Assembly: GCA_023480665.1 (NCBI GenBank) | Contig: JAMCWR010000073.1 | Coordinates: forward strand, 62,001 to 126,000 | Direction of reading: 5' to 3' | From: Gammaproteobacteria bacterium | Lineage (GTDB): Bacteria; Pseudomonadota; Gammaproteobacteria; UBA9339 | Length of the DNA: 64,000 bases | Part shown: piece by piece, positions 7,787 to 16,666 of the stretch | Layout: each line of letters opens with the position of its first letter | Position numbering within the stretch: the stretch's first letter is position 1 | Notes under the pieces: model-generated | The model's database searches: none | Seen by the model: the letters and a program-made list of their open reading frames with translations, nothing else | What the model was told of the DNA's origin: nothing | Translations under genes and position numbers: made by a program

Positions 7787-10540
7787 ATGCCTTTACCTGA
7801 TAATTTGCAAACTTTGCACGAAAAGCTCTGCCAGGTTGCTAACCAGGTTCCAAGAAAAATTGCTTTACAAATTAAAACAGCAACCGGTTATGACGCAGTT
7901 ACTTATCAACAACTTTTGGAGCAATCGCAAAAAGTTGCTTTTGGGTTAATTGCGCTTGGTATAAAAAAGAAGGATCGCATTGGTATTATTTTGGAAAATC
8001 GCCCAGAATGGGGGATTATATATTTTGGCATTATGTTTGCGGGTTGCACGGCAGTGCCAATAGATCCGCAGTCAAATTATGCCGATATTGAATATTTTTT
8101 AACTGACTCAAAGACAAAAATAGTATTTTGTTCGCACCTCCTTGATGCGATATATCCAAAGTTAGCTGATAATCTTGCTGGCCTTGAAAGAACCATTATT
8201 CTCGGTAAGAAATTTTCATCTGCTTCTGTAAAAATTCAAAGCTTTGAAAATTTTTTAGCTGGAGTGTTGCCAAAAGAATTACCCGCGGTTTCCACAGATG
8301 ATTTAGCCTCTATTTTGTATACTTCTGGAACTACAGGAAAACCCAAGGGCGTAATGTTAACGCACGAGAATTTTTACGCTAATTTTTTGGGTTTAGAAGA
8401 GATGCAAATGTTAACAAATCATCACAATATTTTAGCGATTTTACCTTTGCACCATTCTTTTCCTTTTATGGGTACTTTATTGTTGCCAATTTTCTCACGC
8501 ATTAAAGTTACCTACTTAGCTACGCTTCGAACTGATGAATTGTTGCAATGCATGCGCGAATCAAACATCACTGTGCTTATGGGTGTGCCACAAATTTATC
8601 AATTGTTCTATAAAAAAATAATTGCTGAAATCGCTAAACAGAATTTTTTTGCACGTTCATTTTTTTGGTCGGCTGCCTGTATGCTATGTTGGTTACGAAA
8701 ATTAACAAATTTTAATCTGGCGAAGATTTTTTTCCAAAAAGTTCATCAGCCATTCGGTGATAGTTTAAAGTTTTTTATTTCAGGTGGCGCCAAATTAGAT
8801 CCAAAAATAGGCTGGTTTTTTTATAAACTTGGTTTCACAATTTTGGAAGGGTATGGGCTTACTGAAACTTCCCCCGTGGTCGCTTTTAATCCTATCGGGG
8901 ATGAAAGAATTGGCTCTGTTGGGAGGGTTTTGCCAAATGTTGAAATGAAAATAGCTGATCCCAATCAAGACGGGGTTGGTGAGATATTGATTCGCGGACC
9001 AAATGTAACAAAGGGCTATTATAATAATCAAGAAGAAACAAATGCGGTGTTAAAAGATGGTTGGTTTTATTCTGGCGACCTCGGGTTTATAAAACAAAAT
9101 TATTTGTATATAACTGGGCGGAAAAAAGAGATTATTGTGCTTAGTTCTGGCAAAAATGTTTTACCTGAAGAGGTCGAAACTTATTATGCTCAGACCAGAT
9201 TTATTAAAGAATTATGTGTGTTAGATGTAAATATTAATGGCGAAGATAAATTAATGGCGGTGATTGTCCCCGACTTTTCTTATTATCTGCAGGTTGCAGA
9301 AATAAATATCTACGAACGTATGCGTTGGGAACTTGAAAACTACGCAAAGAATTTTCCAGCTTATAAAAGAATTATGGGGTTTATAATCACTCGCGATGAT
9401 TTACCGCGAACGCAGCTCGGCAAATTAAAGCGTTATGAAATAAGAGAAAAGTATGTCGAGGAGTTACAAGCGCAAAAAATGTTTAGCGAACGTACGAATG
9501 CGCAATACCGAGACGCTGAGCTACAACTATTGTCTTCAAAATCTGCTAAAACTGTAATTGAAGTTGTTACCAAAGAATTAGGGTTAACTAAAATTGTCCA
9601 ATTGCATGATCATTTAGAGCTTGATTATGGGGTTGATTCGCTTGGCAGAATTGAACTAGTAGCAGCCCTAGAAAAAGCCATGCAAGTACGCGTGCCCGAT
9701 CAAATTATTGCAAAATTGTTTACAGTAAAAGATTTGATTGTTGAATTTGAAAATTTACAAGTTTTGCCTTGTGAAAGTGTAGGCCAGGCGGTAGAGGTAA
9801 GAAAAGAAAAATTTAGCTGGAGTGAGGTGTTGCAAACGCCGTTAGCTCCAAAATTACAGCAAAAGATTGCTCTCAACCCTGGCAAGTTCGCGCAGTTATT
9901 CTTAAGTATTTTGACCGGGTTCTTTTTCTGTATATTTAAAATATTTTGGCGTTTACAGGTTTCTGGCTTAGAAAATATTCAAAGAGAACAAAATTATATT
10001 GTCTGTATTAATCATACCAGTTATTTAGATGGTTTTTTGATAGCCGCAGCTCTACCAAGATGGTTTAAAGCCAATGCATTTTTGCTGGCTTTTGAAGCAT
10101 TTTTTACCGCTCCAATTGTAAGAAATTTTATTAAAATAGTTAAAATTATCCCGGTAGATTCAGCTTCGTATTTGTTGGATGCAATGCAAGCATCCGCATA
10201 TGTATTAAAAAATCATAAATCATTGGCGATATTTCCAGAAGGTATACGTTCGATTGATGGTGAATTAATACAATTTAAGAAAGGTATAGGGATTTTAGCT
10301 AAAGAATTGAATGTGGATATATTGCCAGTTTTTATTTCTGGCGCCTTCCAAGCCTGGCCACGCGCAAGCAGTTTTCCAAAGCTCTACCCAATCCAAGTCA
10401 CGGTTGGTAAGCCCTGCAGGCCAGATGAAATGATCGTGGCCGGCAAAAAACTTGGCGCTAAAGATGATTATGAGGCAATTGCTTTAGGGGTTAGGCAAAA
10501 AATTGCAGAGTTGCGCGCCACTGTTTCAAAAAACATGTAA
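7787..10540 (+). CDS. Acyl-CoA/acyl-ACP synthetase - ACP - PlsC acyltransferase fusion
   Basis: A 917-residue, three-part lipid enzyme. Residues about 1-560 are an ANL adenylating domain: P-loop-like YTSGTTGKPKG at about 178-188, EGYGLTETSP, and YSGDLGF with TGRKKEIIV. Residues about 580-650 look like an acyl-carrier domain with the phosphopantetheine serine in DYGVDSLG (Ser618). Residues about 710-917 are a PlsC/LPLAT acyltransferase with HTSYLD (His743) and FPEG (816-819). It resembles Aas (acyl-ACP synthetase/lysophospholipid acyltransferase), but with the domains in the opposite order and a carrier domain between. It likely activates a fatty acid, loads its own carrier and esterifies a lysolipid or glycerol-phosphate acceptor. 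The last three codons and stop overlap a diverged dispersed repeat. Confidence 0.87.
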   Translation: MPLPDNLQTLHEKLCQVANQVPRKIALQIKTATGYDAVTYQQLLEQSQKVAFGLIALGIKKKDRIGIILENRPEWGIIYFGIMFAGCTAVPIDPQSNYADIEYFLTDSKTKIVFCSHLLDAIYPKLADNLAGLERTIILGKKFSSASVKIQSFENFLAGVLPKELPAVSTDDLASILYTSGTTGKPKGVMLTHENFYANFLGLEEMQMLTNHHNILAILPLHHSFPFMGTLLLPIFSRIKVTYLATLRTDELLQCMRESNITVLMGVPQIYQLFYKKIIAEIAKQNFFARSFFWSAACMLCWLRKLTNFNLAKIFFQKVHQPFGDSLKFFISGGAKLDPKIGWFFYKLGFTILEGYGLTETSPVVAFNPIGDERIGSVGRVLPNVEMKIADPNQDGVGEILIRGPNVTKGYYNNQEETNAVLKDGWFYSGDLGFIKQNYLYITGRKKEIIVLSSGKNVLPEEVETYYAQTRFIKELCVLDVNINGEDKLMAVIVPDFSYYLQVAEINIYERMRWELENYAKNFPAYKRIMGFIITRDDLPRTQLGKLKRYEIREKYVEELQAQKMFSERTNAQYRDAELQLLSSKSAKTVIEVVTKELGLTKIVQLHDHLELDYGVDSLGRIELVAALEKAMQVRVPDQIIAKLFTVKDLIVEFENLQVLPCESVGQAVEVRKEKFSWSEVLQTPLAPKLQQKIALNPGKFAQLFLSILTGFFFCIFKIFWRLQVSGLENIQREQNYIVCINHTSYLDGFLIAAALPRWFKANAFLLAFEAFFTAPIVRNFIKIVKIIPVDSASYLLDAMQASAYVLKNHKSLAIFPEGIRSIDGELIQFKKGIGILAKELNVDILPVFISGAFQAWPRASSFPKLYPIQVTVGKPCRPDEMIVAGKKLGAKDDYEAIALGVRQKIAELRATVSKNM

Positions 10541-10582
10541 AATAAAAATTGTTTAAAATCAAAACGTTATAAAACGTGCATT
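10528..10582 (+). repeat. Diverged copy of the 97-bp dispersed repeat
   Basis: The run AAAAACATGTAAA...GTTTAAAATCAAA...GTTATAAAA.GTGCA lines up with the middle of the better-preserved copies at 24348-24444 (inverted) and 62825-62921. It supplies the last codons and the stop of the preceding acyltransferase gene. The flanking GTTATTAATCAA ends are not clear here, so this is a decayed copy. Confidence 0.55.
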
Positions 10583-10642
10583 AAATATTTAAAGTAAAAA
10601 TCATTAATAATCAAATAGTTAGTAAATATCCACTAACTACGC

Positions 10643-10671
10643 CTTGAAATCTAAATTTTTTATCCCCACAT
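10643..10671 (+). promoter_or_regulatory. Sigma-32 (RpoH) heat-shock promoter of dnaK
   Basis: CTTGAAA at 10643-10649, a 14-base spacer, then CCCCACAT at 10664-10671. This matches the RpoH consensus (CTTGAAA, 13-17 bases, CCCCATnT) with one change. It lies about 235 bases upstream of the dnaK start, so a long leader containing the whole dispersed repeat at 10694-10875 is predicted. Confidence 0.82.
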
Positions 10672-10693
10672 ACTCAAGTGTTATACAAATTAT

Positions 10694-10875
10694 CCCCTAT
10701 CCATAGAATTTAGTAATATTTGCGACGATTATTTTAGGTGATATTTGGGGTTTTACCCACAGTATTTCAAACGTAGGCAAGGCGCGCTCGAAGAGAGCAA
10801 GCGGAGTTTGCAGGTAGTAAATGAGCATTGCGAGCGAGAGCGCAACGAAGCATACGTTTGAAAGACGAAGGGTAT
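10694..10875 (+). repeat. Dispersed ~190-bp repeat, copy 2 (in the dnaK leader)
   Basis: Second full copy of the element at 1939-2127, in the same orientation. The inner palindromic part spans 10753-10875 with TTTCAAACGTA and TACGTTTGAAAGAC at its ends. It begins about 23 bases after the -10 of the heat-shock promoter and ends 31 bases before the dnaK ATG, so it makes up most of the predicted 5' untranslated region. Confidence 0.87.
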
Positions 10876-10906
10876 TAATCAATAAATTAGCAGGAGACTA
10901 TTGCTT

Positions 10907-12883
10907 ATGGCTAGTAACAGAATTATCGGCATCGATTTGGGTACAACTTTTTCTTGTGTTGCAATTTTAGAGCAAAGCGGTAATGTGCGCGTGATCGAAA
11001 ATAGCGAAGGCCATCGCACTACACCATCAATTGTTGCCTTTACCAAAGATGAGGAAATCTTGGTAGGCGAGCCTGCAAAACGCCAGGCCGTTACCAATCC
11101 AAAAAATACTTTTTATGCAATTAAGCGTTTAATCGGCAGGAAGTTTGATGATACTGTGGTCCAGCACAACATAAAAACAGCGCCATTTAAAATTGTTAAA
11201 GCAGATAATGGTGATGCTTGGATTGAGCAGCATGGCAAAAAAATGGCTCCACAGCAAATTTCTGCTGAAGTACTGATGAAAATGAAGAAAACCGCCGAAA
11301 GTTATTTGGGCGAGGAAGTCACTGAGGCGGTAATTACTGTGCCAGCATACTTTAATGACTCACAACGTCAAGCCACAAAAGATGCTGGGCGTATTGCAGG
11401 TCTTGAGGTTAAGCGCATCATTAATGAGCCAACTGCAGCAGCTTTAGCGTACGGTATGGACAAGAAAAAAGGCGACCGAAAAATTGCAGTTTATGATTTA
11501 GGTGGCGGTACATTTGATATCTCAATTATCGAAATAGCAGAAGTTGATGGTGAGCATCAATTTGAAGTATTGGCGACAAATGGCGATACTTTCCTTGGTG
11601 GTGAAGATATTGATTTGAGGATCATGGATTTCTTAGCCGATGAATTCAAAAAAGAGCAGGGTATTGATTTACACAACGATCCTTTGGCTTTGCAACGTTT
11701 AAAAGAAGCCGCAGAAAAAGCAAAAATTGAGCTATCATCTTCGCAGCAAACTGATGTTAACTTACCTTATATCACCGCAGATGCATCTGGTCCAAAGCAT
11801 TTGAATGTTAGGTTAACTCGAGCCAAGCTTGAGGCATTAGTTGATGATCTGTTAGCACGCACAGTTGGTCCGTGCCAAACTGCAATTAAAGATTCTGGGG
11901 TAAAGATTGAAGCAATCGACGAAGTAATTTTAGTCGGCGGCCAGACTCGTATGCCAAAAGTCCAGGAGATCGTAAAGCAAATTTTTGGTAAAGAGCCAAG
12001 ACGCGATGTTAACCCTGATGAAGCTGTAGCAATGGGCGCAGCAATTCAAGCGGGCGTGCTCGCTGGAACGGTAAAGGATGTGTTATTGCTTGATGTAACA
12101 CCACTTTCACTTGGTATCGAAACTTTAGGCGGTGTAATGACAAAGCTAATCGAGAAAAATACCACTATTCCAACAAAAACTTCACAAGTATTTTCTACCG
12201 CGGCAGATGGACAAACCGCAGTAACTATTCATGTATTACAGGGCGAGAGAGGAATGGCATCGCAAAATAAATCACTTGGAAGGTTTGATTTAAGCGATAT
12301 CCCGCCAGCCCCACGCGGTGTACCGCAGATTGAAGTTGCATTTGATATTGACGCAAACGGTATTTTACACGTCAATGCTAAAGATAAAGCTACCGGTAAA
12401 GCGCAATCGATTGTAATTAAAGCGTCTAGTGGTTTGAATGAAGAAGAAATTAAGCGTATGGTTAAAGATGCTGAAGAAAATCGAGAAGCGGACAAGAAAT
12501 TCCATGACTTAGTCTCTGCGCGTAATCAGGCAGAAAGCCTTATTCACGCAACCACAAAGTCGTTGCAAGATCTTGCCGCAGAAATTCAACCTGATGAGAA
12601 ATCAAAAATCGAAGCTGCTTTGGATGCGCTGAAAAATGTTGTGAAGAGTGAAAATAAAGACGAGATTGAGGCAAAAACCAAAGAATTAATCGATGCTTCT
12701 TCAAAAATGGCAGAGCGCGTATATGCTAAGAAGGCGCAGGAAGGTCAAGCCGCAGGCGCTGGTGGGGCTGGAGCTGGCCAGGGTGCTGCTACTGAAGAAG
12801 GCGCTTCTGGAGCTGAAGCTAAAGCAGGCAAAGAAAAAGTTGTTGATGCTGAATTTACAGAAGTTGAAGACGATAAGAAATAA
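10907..12883 (+). CDS. dnaK: Hsp70 chaperone DnaK
   Basis: A 658-residue ATP-dependent chaperone of the cytoplasm. The start is placed at the ATG 10907 ([12 protein letters not shown]) because AGGAG at 10892-10896 precedes it; a TTG six bases upstream is less likely. The nucleotide-binding domain shows [38 protein letters not shown] and [11 protein letters not shown]. The linker [15 protein letters not shown] leads to the substrate-binding domain. The lid ends in a Gly/Ala-rich tail and the usual acidic end ([14 protein letters not shown]). dnaJ follows 230 bases later. No grpE is present in the window. It is transcribed from the sigma-32 promoter at 10643-10671. Confidence 0.98.
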   Translation: MASNRIIGIDLGTTFSCVAILEQSGNVRVIENSEGHRTTPSIVAFTKDEEILVGEPAKRQAVTNPKNTFYAIKRLIGRKFDDTVVQHNIKTAPFKIVKADNGDAWIEQHGKKMAPQQISAEVLMKMKKTAESYLGEEVTEAVITVPAYFNDSQRQATKDAGRIAGLEVKRIINEPTAAALAYGMDKKKGDRKIAVYDLGGGTFDISIIEIAEVDGEHQFEVLATNGDTFLGGEDIDLRIMDFLADEFKKEQGIDLHNDPLALQRLKEAAEKAKIELSSSQQTDVNLPYITADASGPKHLNVRLTRAKLEALVDDLLARTVGPCQTAIKDSGVKIEAIDEVILVGGQTRMPKVQEIVKQIFGKEPRRDVNPDEAVAMGAAIQAGVLAGTVKDVLLLDVTPLSLGIETLGGVMTKLIEKNTTIPTKTSQVFSTAADGQTAVTIHVLQGERGMASQNKSLGRFDLSDIPPAPRGVPQIEVAFDIDANGILHVNAKDKATGKAQSIVIKASSGLNEEEIKRMVKDAEENREADKKFHDLVSARNQAESLIHATTKSLQDLAAEIQPDEKSKIEAALDALKNVVKSENKDEIEAKTKELIDASSKMAERVYAKKAQEGQAAGAGGAGAGQGAATEEGASGAEAKAGKEKVVDAEFTEVEDDKK

Positions 12884-12891
12884 TAAATCCA

Positions 12892-12995
12892 GCAATTACC
12901 GCTAAACATTAGCGGCAATTGCTTCCTTGTTTTGATGCGGCGCGCGAAATAAATTCGCGCTTGCAAGTTTTGTGGGGAGAATCGCGATTCTCCCC
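12892..12995 (+). promoter_or_regulatory. Cluster of three hairpins between dnaK and dnaJ
   Basis: Three inverted repeats follow each other: CCGCTAA/TTAGCGG near 12899-12916 inside a CAATT/AATTG outer stem; a GCGCG-type stem around an AAATAAATT loop near 12941-12960; and a perfect 22-base palindrome GGGGAGAATCGCGATTCTCC (plus CC) at 12974-12995. None is followed by a good T-run, so they are more likely attenuators or mRNA-stabilising structures that reduce dnaJ relative to dnaK than classic terminators. Confidence 0.5.
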
Positions 12996-13113
12996 CTTAA
13001 CAAACCCCCATCGCGCAAGGTTTTTTCTATAGTGGTTTATTATTGCACATAAAATAATTGTGAGAACTGCTAAAATAAACTTTAAATTAGAAATGATTAG
13101 GAATTAGGATTTT

Positions 13114-14274
13114 ATGCCAAAACGTGATTACTACGAAGTGCTTGGGGTTCCTAAGGACGCTCCTGATGATGATATTAAAAAAGCATATCGTCGATTAGCG
13201 ATGAAATATCACCCTGATCGAAACCAGGGCAACAAAGAAGCTGAGAATATTTTTAAGGATATCCAAGAAGCTTACGGAGTATTATCGGATAGCAAAAAAC
13301 GTGCAATATACAACCAGCATGGTCATGCCGCATTTGAAGCAGGTGCTGGTGGTCCAGGTGGCGCTGGTTTTGGCGGGTTTGATTTTGGCGGGTTTGGTAA
13401 CGTAGGCGATGTATTTGAAGACATTTTTGGTAATATTTTTGGCCAAGGTCGCGGCGGTGGTCGTGCTGGCAGTGGGCGTTCACATCGTGGTAATGATTTA
13501 GGTTACAATATTCAAATTAACCTAGAAGAAGCAGTGCACGGGACTTCGGCTTTTATTAAAGTACCGCATCAAATTCTTTGCAATGAATGTAATGGAAGTG
13601 GTGCCAAAAAAGGCACTTCACCAAAAACTTGCGAAACTTGTGGCGGTAGTGGGCAGGTTTATATCCAGCAAGGGTTTTTTTCTTTGCAACAACCATGCGC
13701 TGCTTGTCGCGGTACCGGGAAAATAATTCATGATCCTTGCCCAAAATGCCGAGGTAAAGGTCGCTACCAAGAAACTGAAACACTATCTGTAAAAATTCCA
13801 GCGGGCATTGAAGATGGAGATCGTATTAGATTGTCTGGTAAAGGTGATGCTGGTTATGAAGGCGGCCCTTCCGGTGATCTTTTTGTGCAAATTGCTGTAA
13901 AGCCTCACCGAATTTTTCGACGTGAGGCAAATGATCTTTATTGCGAAGTGCCAATTAGTTTTGTTTCAGCAGCACTTGGCGATGAACTTGAAATCCCAAC
14001 CCTTGATGGTAAAGTGAAATTGAAAATACCATCTGAATGCCAAAGCGGGAAGGTGTTTAGGCTACGCGGTAAAGGAGTGAAAGGTTTACGTGGCGGAACT
14101 GGTGATTTACTTTGCACTGTTATTGTTGAAACTCCTGTAAATTTAAATTCTGAGCAAAAAGAGTATTTGAAAAAATTTCAAGAATCATTAGCAAAAGATT
14201 CACGTCGACATAGCCCATTATCTAAGAGTTGGTTCGATAGTGTTAAAGAATTTTTTGGCAAAATTACTAAATAA
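13114..14274 (+). CDS. dnaJ: Hsp40 co-chaperone DnaJ
   Basis: A 386-residue type I J-protein that stimulates DnaK ATPase. The J domain contains the HPD motif (KYHPDRN, about residue 32). A Gly/Phe-rich segment (about 74-130) follows. The zinc domain has four CxxCxGxG repeats: [24 protein letters not shown] and CPKCRGKG. The C-terminal peptide-binding domains are complete. The ATG follows TTAGGA. It lies downstream of dnaK in the normal order and may be read from dnaK through the intervening hairpins or from its own promoter. Confidence 0.98.
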   Translation: MPKRDYYEVLGVPKDAPDDDIKKAYRRLAMKYHPDRNQGNKEAENIFKDIQEAYGVLSDSKKRAIYNQHGHAAFEAGAGGPGGAGFGGFDFGGFGNVGDVFEDIFGNIFGQGRGGGRAGSGRSHRGNDLGYNIQINLEEAVHGTSAFIKVPHQILCNECNGSGAKKGTSPKTCETCGGSGQVYIQQGFFSLQQPCAACRGTGKIIHDPCPKCRGKGRYQETETLSVKIPAGIEDGDRIRLSGKGDAGYEGGPSGDLFVQIAVKPHRIFRREANDLYCEVPISFVSAALGDELEIPTLDGKVKLKIPSECQSGKVFRLRGKGVKGLRGGTGDLLCTVIVETPVNLNSEQKEYLKKFQESLAKDSRRHSPLSKSWFDSVKEFFGKITK

Positions 14275-14340
14275 ATTTTTAGCTTTTATTAGTATTTTTT
14301 ATTTACCTTTTTAAAAATTTTGGTTATATTTATATAAGCA

Positions 14341-14392
14341 TAGTATAGCGTAAAGTTAATTTTTTCTCTTAACAACGCACGCTAAGTCTTTG
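14341..14392 (+). repeat. Partial copy of the repeat seen at 49026-49077
   Basis: About 52 bases, including TTAATTTTTTCTCTTAACAA and CGCACGCTAAG, match the left end of the long hairpin element at 49026-49185. The right arm is missing here, so only the left flank remains. It lies upstream of the phosphotransacetylase fragment. Confidence 0.6.
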
Positions 14393-14441
14393 TACCGTAA
14401 AAGATAATTTAAACATTTTTTTAATGAGTTAACCGTTATTT

Positions 14442-14984
14442 ATGAAGAACATCAACAACCCACTTACCTTGATGTTAGTGCCAATAGACAGAAAAATTGA
14501 CTTAACCCAAGTTTCTTTGGCATTGGTAAAGGCTTTACAAGATGCAGGGAAAAAGGTTGGTTATTTTCGGCCGATTGCTGAAAACTGTCATGATTTCTCT
14601 TATAAAAATCTATCTGGCTTTGAGCATTTAGTTGACGTAATTTCTTTGGTTGAGGTTGAACGTTTATTAGCAGCGGGTTTGTTTGATGATCTGCTTGAAT
14701 CAGTATTGACTTATTACGATCAGTTACAAAACTCTTCAGATATTATTGTTGTGCAAGGCTTAGGCTATTTATCACCACACCCATTTGCACCTCGAATAAA
14801 TTTAGAAATTGCCACAGCACTAAATGCAAAGCTTATCGCTACAGGCGAAGTCGATAGTGGCTCTTATGTTTTAGATGATGTACTAAAATTTATTAATTCA
14901 TTTTGCAGGCGTTACTACAAAAAGCGCATTTATGGGGCAATTCTAGTCAAAAGACAGATATTTCTTGAATCAATTATATTGTAG
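14442..14984 (+). pseudogene. pta: Phosphotransacetylase N-terminal (BioD-like) domain, detached
   Basis: The 180 residues align to the first domain of long-form Pta (LMLVPIDRK...TQVSLALVKALQDAGKKVGYFRPIAE; IIVVQGLGYLSPHPFAPRINLEIATALNAKLIATGE). In Pta of E. coli type this P-loop-derived domain is non-catalytic and followed by a DRTGG domain and the catalytic domain. Here the frame ends at SIIL, shortly after the domain. The DRTGG domain is missing, and the catalytic part restarts as a separate frame 22 bases later. This looks like an internal deletion of about 170-190 codons. The fragment may still be translated as a separate chain, so calling it a pseudogene is a judgement. Confidence 0.7.
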
Positions 14985-15006
14985 TTTTTAATTTTTTTAA
15001 AATATT

Positions 15007-16083
15007 ATGAGAAATAACATGATAAACTCAATCGCAGATCAAATTGATAAAAATTGGGTACGCGACATTATTAACCTTAAACACAAACAAACAGTGCCAG
15101 CCGCGATGTTTAGACATCAACTACTTAAAAAAGCGCGGCAAGCACATAAAAAAATTGTTTTGCCAGAATCATTTGATTTGCGTGTTATTCAAGCTGCAGC
15201 TAAGTGTGCGGAAAGCGGTATTGCAAAATGTGTTTTGCTTGGTTCTGAAAAAAATGTCAAAGACATTCTTTACGAAAATAACCTTACTTTAGACGGCGAA
15301 GTTGAAATTCTTGACCCAAAAAATCTAATTGATCGTTATGTTTCGCCTTTAGTTGAGGCTCGAAAACATAAAGGTATGAACGAAGATACTGCGCGAGCAA
15401 GCTTACAAGATAATATGGTGTTAGCTGCAATGATGCTGAAGCAGGGTGATGCAGATGGCGTTGTTGCTGGTGCGATCACCACAACTGCTGATACAGTGCG
15501 TGTGGCTTTGCAATTAATTCCAAGGCTACCAAATTCAAAAATTATTTCTTCTACCTTCTTCATGTGTTTTTTTGATCAAGTATTGTTATATGCAGATTGT
15601 GCGATCAACATTGATCCAAATGCAGAAAAATTAGCTTTAATTGCTATTGACACAGCTGATTCTGCAAGATTATTTGGTATTGAACCGCGGGTTGCTATGA
15701 TTAGTTATAGCACTGGCAATTCAGGGAGTGGTGCTGATGTTGAAAAAGTAAAGGAAGCGACCAGTATTGTAAAACAGCTGCGGCCAGATATTATTATTGA
15801 TGGTCCATTACAGTATGATGCAGCGATCGCGGAAGAAGTGGCAAAATTAAAAGCACCTGACAGCCCTGTTGCAGGCAATGCCACAGTTTTTATTTTCCCT
15901 GATTTAAATTCTGGAAATACCGTATATAAAGCGGCGCAGCGCTCTTCAAACATTCTAACTTTAGGTCCGATGCTTCAAGGCTTAACTAAACCAATGAACG
16001 ATTTATCTCGTGGCTGTTCTGCTGAGGATGTGATGTTCACAATTGCACTTTCGGCGGTGCAAGCAACAATCAGTAATCCATAG
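15007..16083 (+). CDS. pta: Phosphate acetyltransferase, catalytic domain only
   Basis: A 358-residue PTA/PTB catalytic unit that converts acetyl-CoA and phosphate to acetyl phosphate. Its first 35 residues (IDKNWVRDIIN...PAAMFRHQLLKKARQ) correspond to the linker just before the catalytic domain of long Pta, after which the core is complete: KIVLPESFDLRV, SYSTGNSGSGADVEKV, DGPLQYDAA, PVAGNATVFIFPDLNSGN and GPMLQGLTKPMNDLSRG. Short catalytic-only Pta enzymes are active in many bacteria, so this piece should work without the lost regulatory domain. There is no strong ribosome site; ATG at 15007 or 15019 could be used. No ackA is present in the window. Confidence 0.9.
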   Translation: MRNNMINSIADQIDKNWVRDIINLKHKQTVPAAMFRHQLLKKARQAHKKIVLPESFDLRVIQAAAKCAESGIAKCVLLGSEKNVKDILYENNLTLDGEVEILDPKNLIDRYVSPLVEARKHKGMNEDTARASLQDNMVLAAMMLKQGDADGVVAGAITTTADTVRVALQLIPRLPNSKIISSTFFMCFFDQVLLYADCAINIDPNAEKLALIAIDTADSARLFGIEPRVAMISYSTGNSGSGADVEKVKEATSIVKQLRPDIIIDGPLQYDAAIAEEVAKLKAPDSPVAGNATVFIFPDLNSGNTVYKAAQRSSNILTLGPMLQGLTKPMNDLSRGCSAEDVMFTIALSAVQATISNP

Positions 16084-16117
16084 AGTCATCTATATAAATC
16101 AACCGTATAGTTTTGCT

Positions 16118-16181
16118 CAGGTAATAAATGAGCATTGCAAGCAAGAGCGCAACGAAGCATACGTTTGAAAGATGAAGGGTA
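16118..16181 (+). repeat. Truncated copy of the ~190-bp repeat (right half) upstream of yajC
   Basis: CAGGTAATAAATGAGCATTG ... GCATACGTTTGAAAGA.GAAGGGTATTA matches the right half of the elements at 1939-2127 and 10694-10875. The left half is absent. As with the other two copies, it points the same way as the gene that follows and ends about 80 bases before its start. Confidence 0.8.
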
Positions 16182-16262
16182 TTAGATTTGCTTAACGTTT
16201 ATTTACAAGGTAAAGTACACACATTTACTGGTAATTTTTTGGTTATTTTTGGAGAAATATTT

Positions 16263-16619
16263 ATGTCTATTTTTTTAAGTTTTATCGGGATAGCGGATGC
16301 TTTTGCCGCAGCAGCACCGGCGCAAGCAGCAGGGGGCCAACAAAGCTGGGGTTCATTAATCCCGATGTTTGCGATATTAATTTTGTTTATGTATTTTATG
16401 ATTATCCGTCCACAAACCAAACGCGCCAAAGAGCATAAAAATCTTGTTAGTGGTTTGAAGAAAGGTGATGAAGTAATGACGGTTGGCGGGATACTTGGCA
16501 AAATTGAAAAAATTACAGATAATTTTATTGTGCTAAGTATCGCTGAAAATACAAACATCACTGTACAAAAAAGCGCAGTTTCTAATACCTTGCCCAAAGG
16601 CACGATTAAATCGATATAA
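16263..16619 (+). CDS. yajC: Sec translocon accessory protein YajC
   Basis: A 118-residue single-pass inner-membrane partner of SecDF. The start at 16263 follows TTGGAGAAA and begins MSIFLSFIGIADAFA; upstream in-frame starts lack this. The transmembrane helix (LIPMFAILILFMYFMIIRPQ) is followed by the characteristic cytoplasmic basic stretch and the VMTVGGILGKIEKI domain. It heads the yajC-secD-secF operon. tgt and queA, often upstream in relatives, are not present here. Confidence 0.95.
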   Translation: MSIFLSFIGIADAFAAAAPAQAAGGQQSWGSLIPMFAILILFMYFMIIRPQTKRAKEHKNLVSGLKKGDEVMTVGGILGKIEKITDNFIVLSIAENTNITVQKSAVSNTLPKGTIKSI

Positions 16620-16628
16620 AATATATTC

Positions 16629-16646
16629 CTTGTGGCAAACCACAAG
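16629..16646 (+). promoter_or_regulatory. Short hairpin between yajC and secD
   Basis: CTTGTGG-CAAA-CCACAAG: a perfect 7-bp stem with a 4-base loop, 10 bases after the yajC stop. Only a short TGTTTTA follows, so any termination would be weak. It may tune secD relative to yajC or protect mRNA ends. Confidence 0.5.
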
Positions 16647-16666
16647 TGTTTTAAGGGACTTTGATT

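Noticed and set aside
12229-12966. Several open frames antisense to or in other frames of dnaK
   Set aside because: They are shadows of a highly biased coding sequence and its Gly/Ala-rich tail, with no starts or domains.
16629-16646. Rho-independent terminator after yajC
   Set aside because: A 7-bp stem is present but there is no T-run, and secD/secF need to be read through from yajC.
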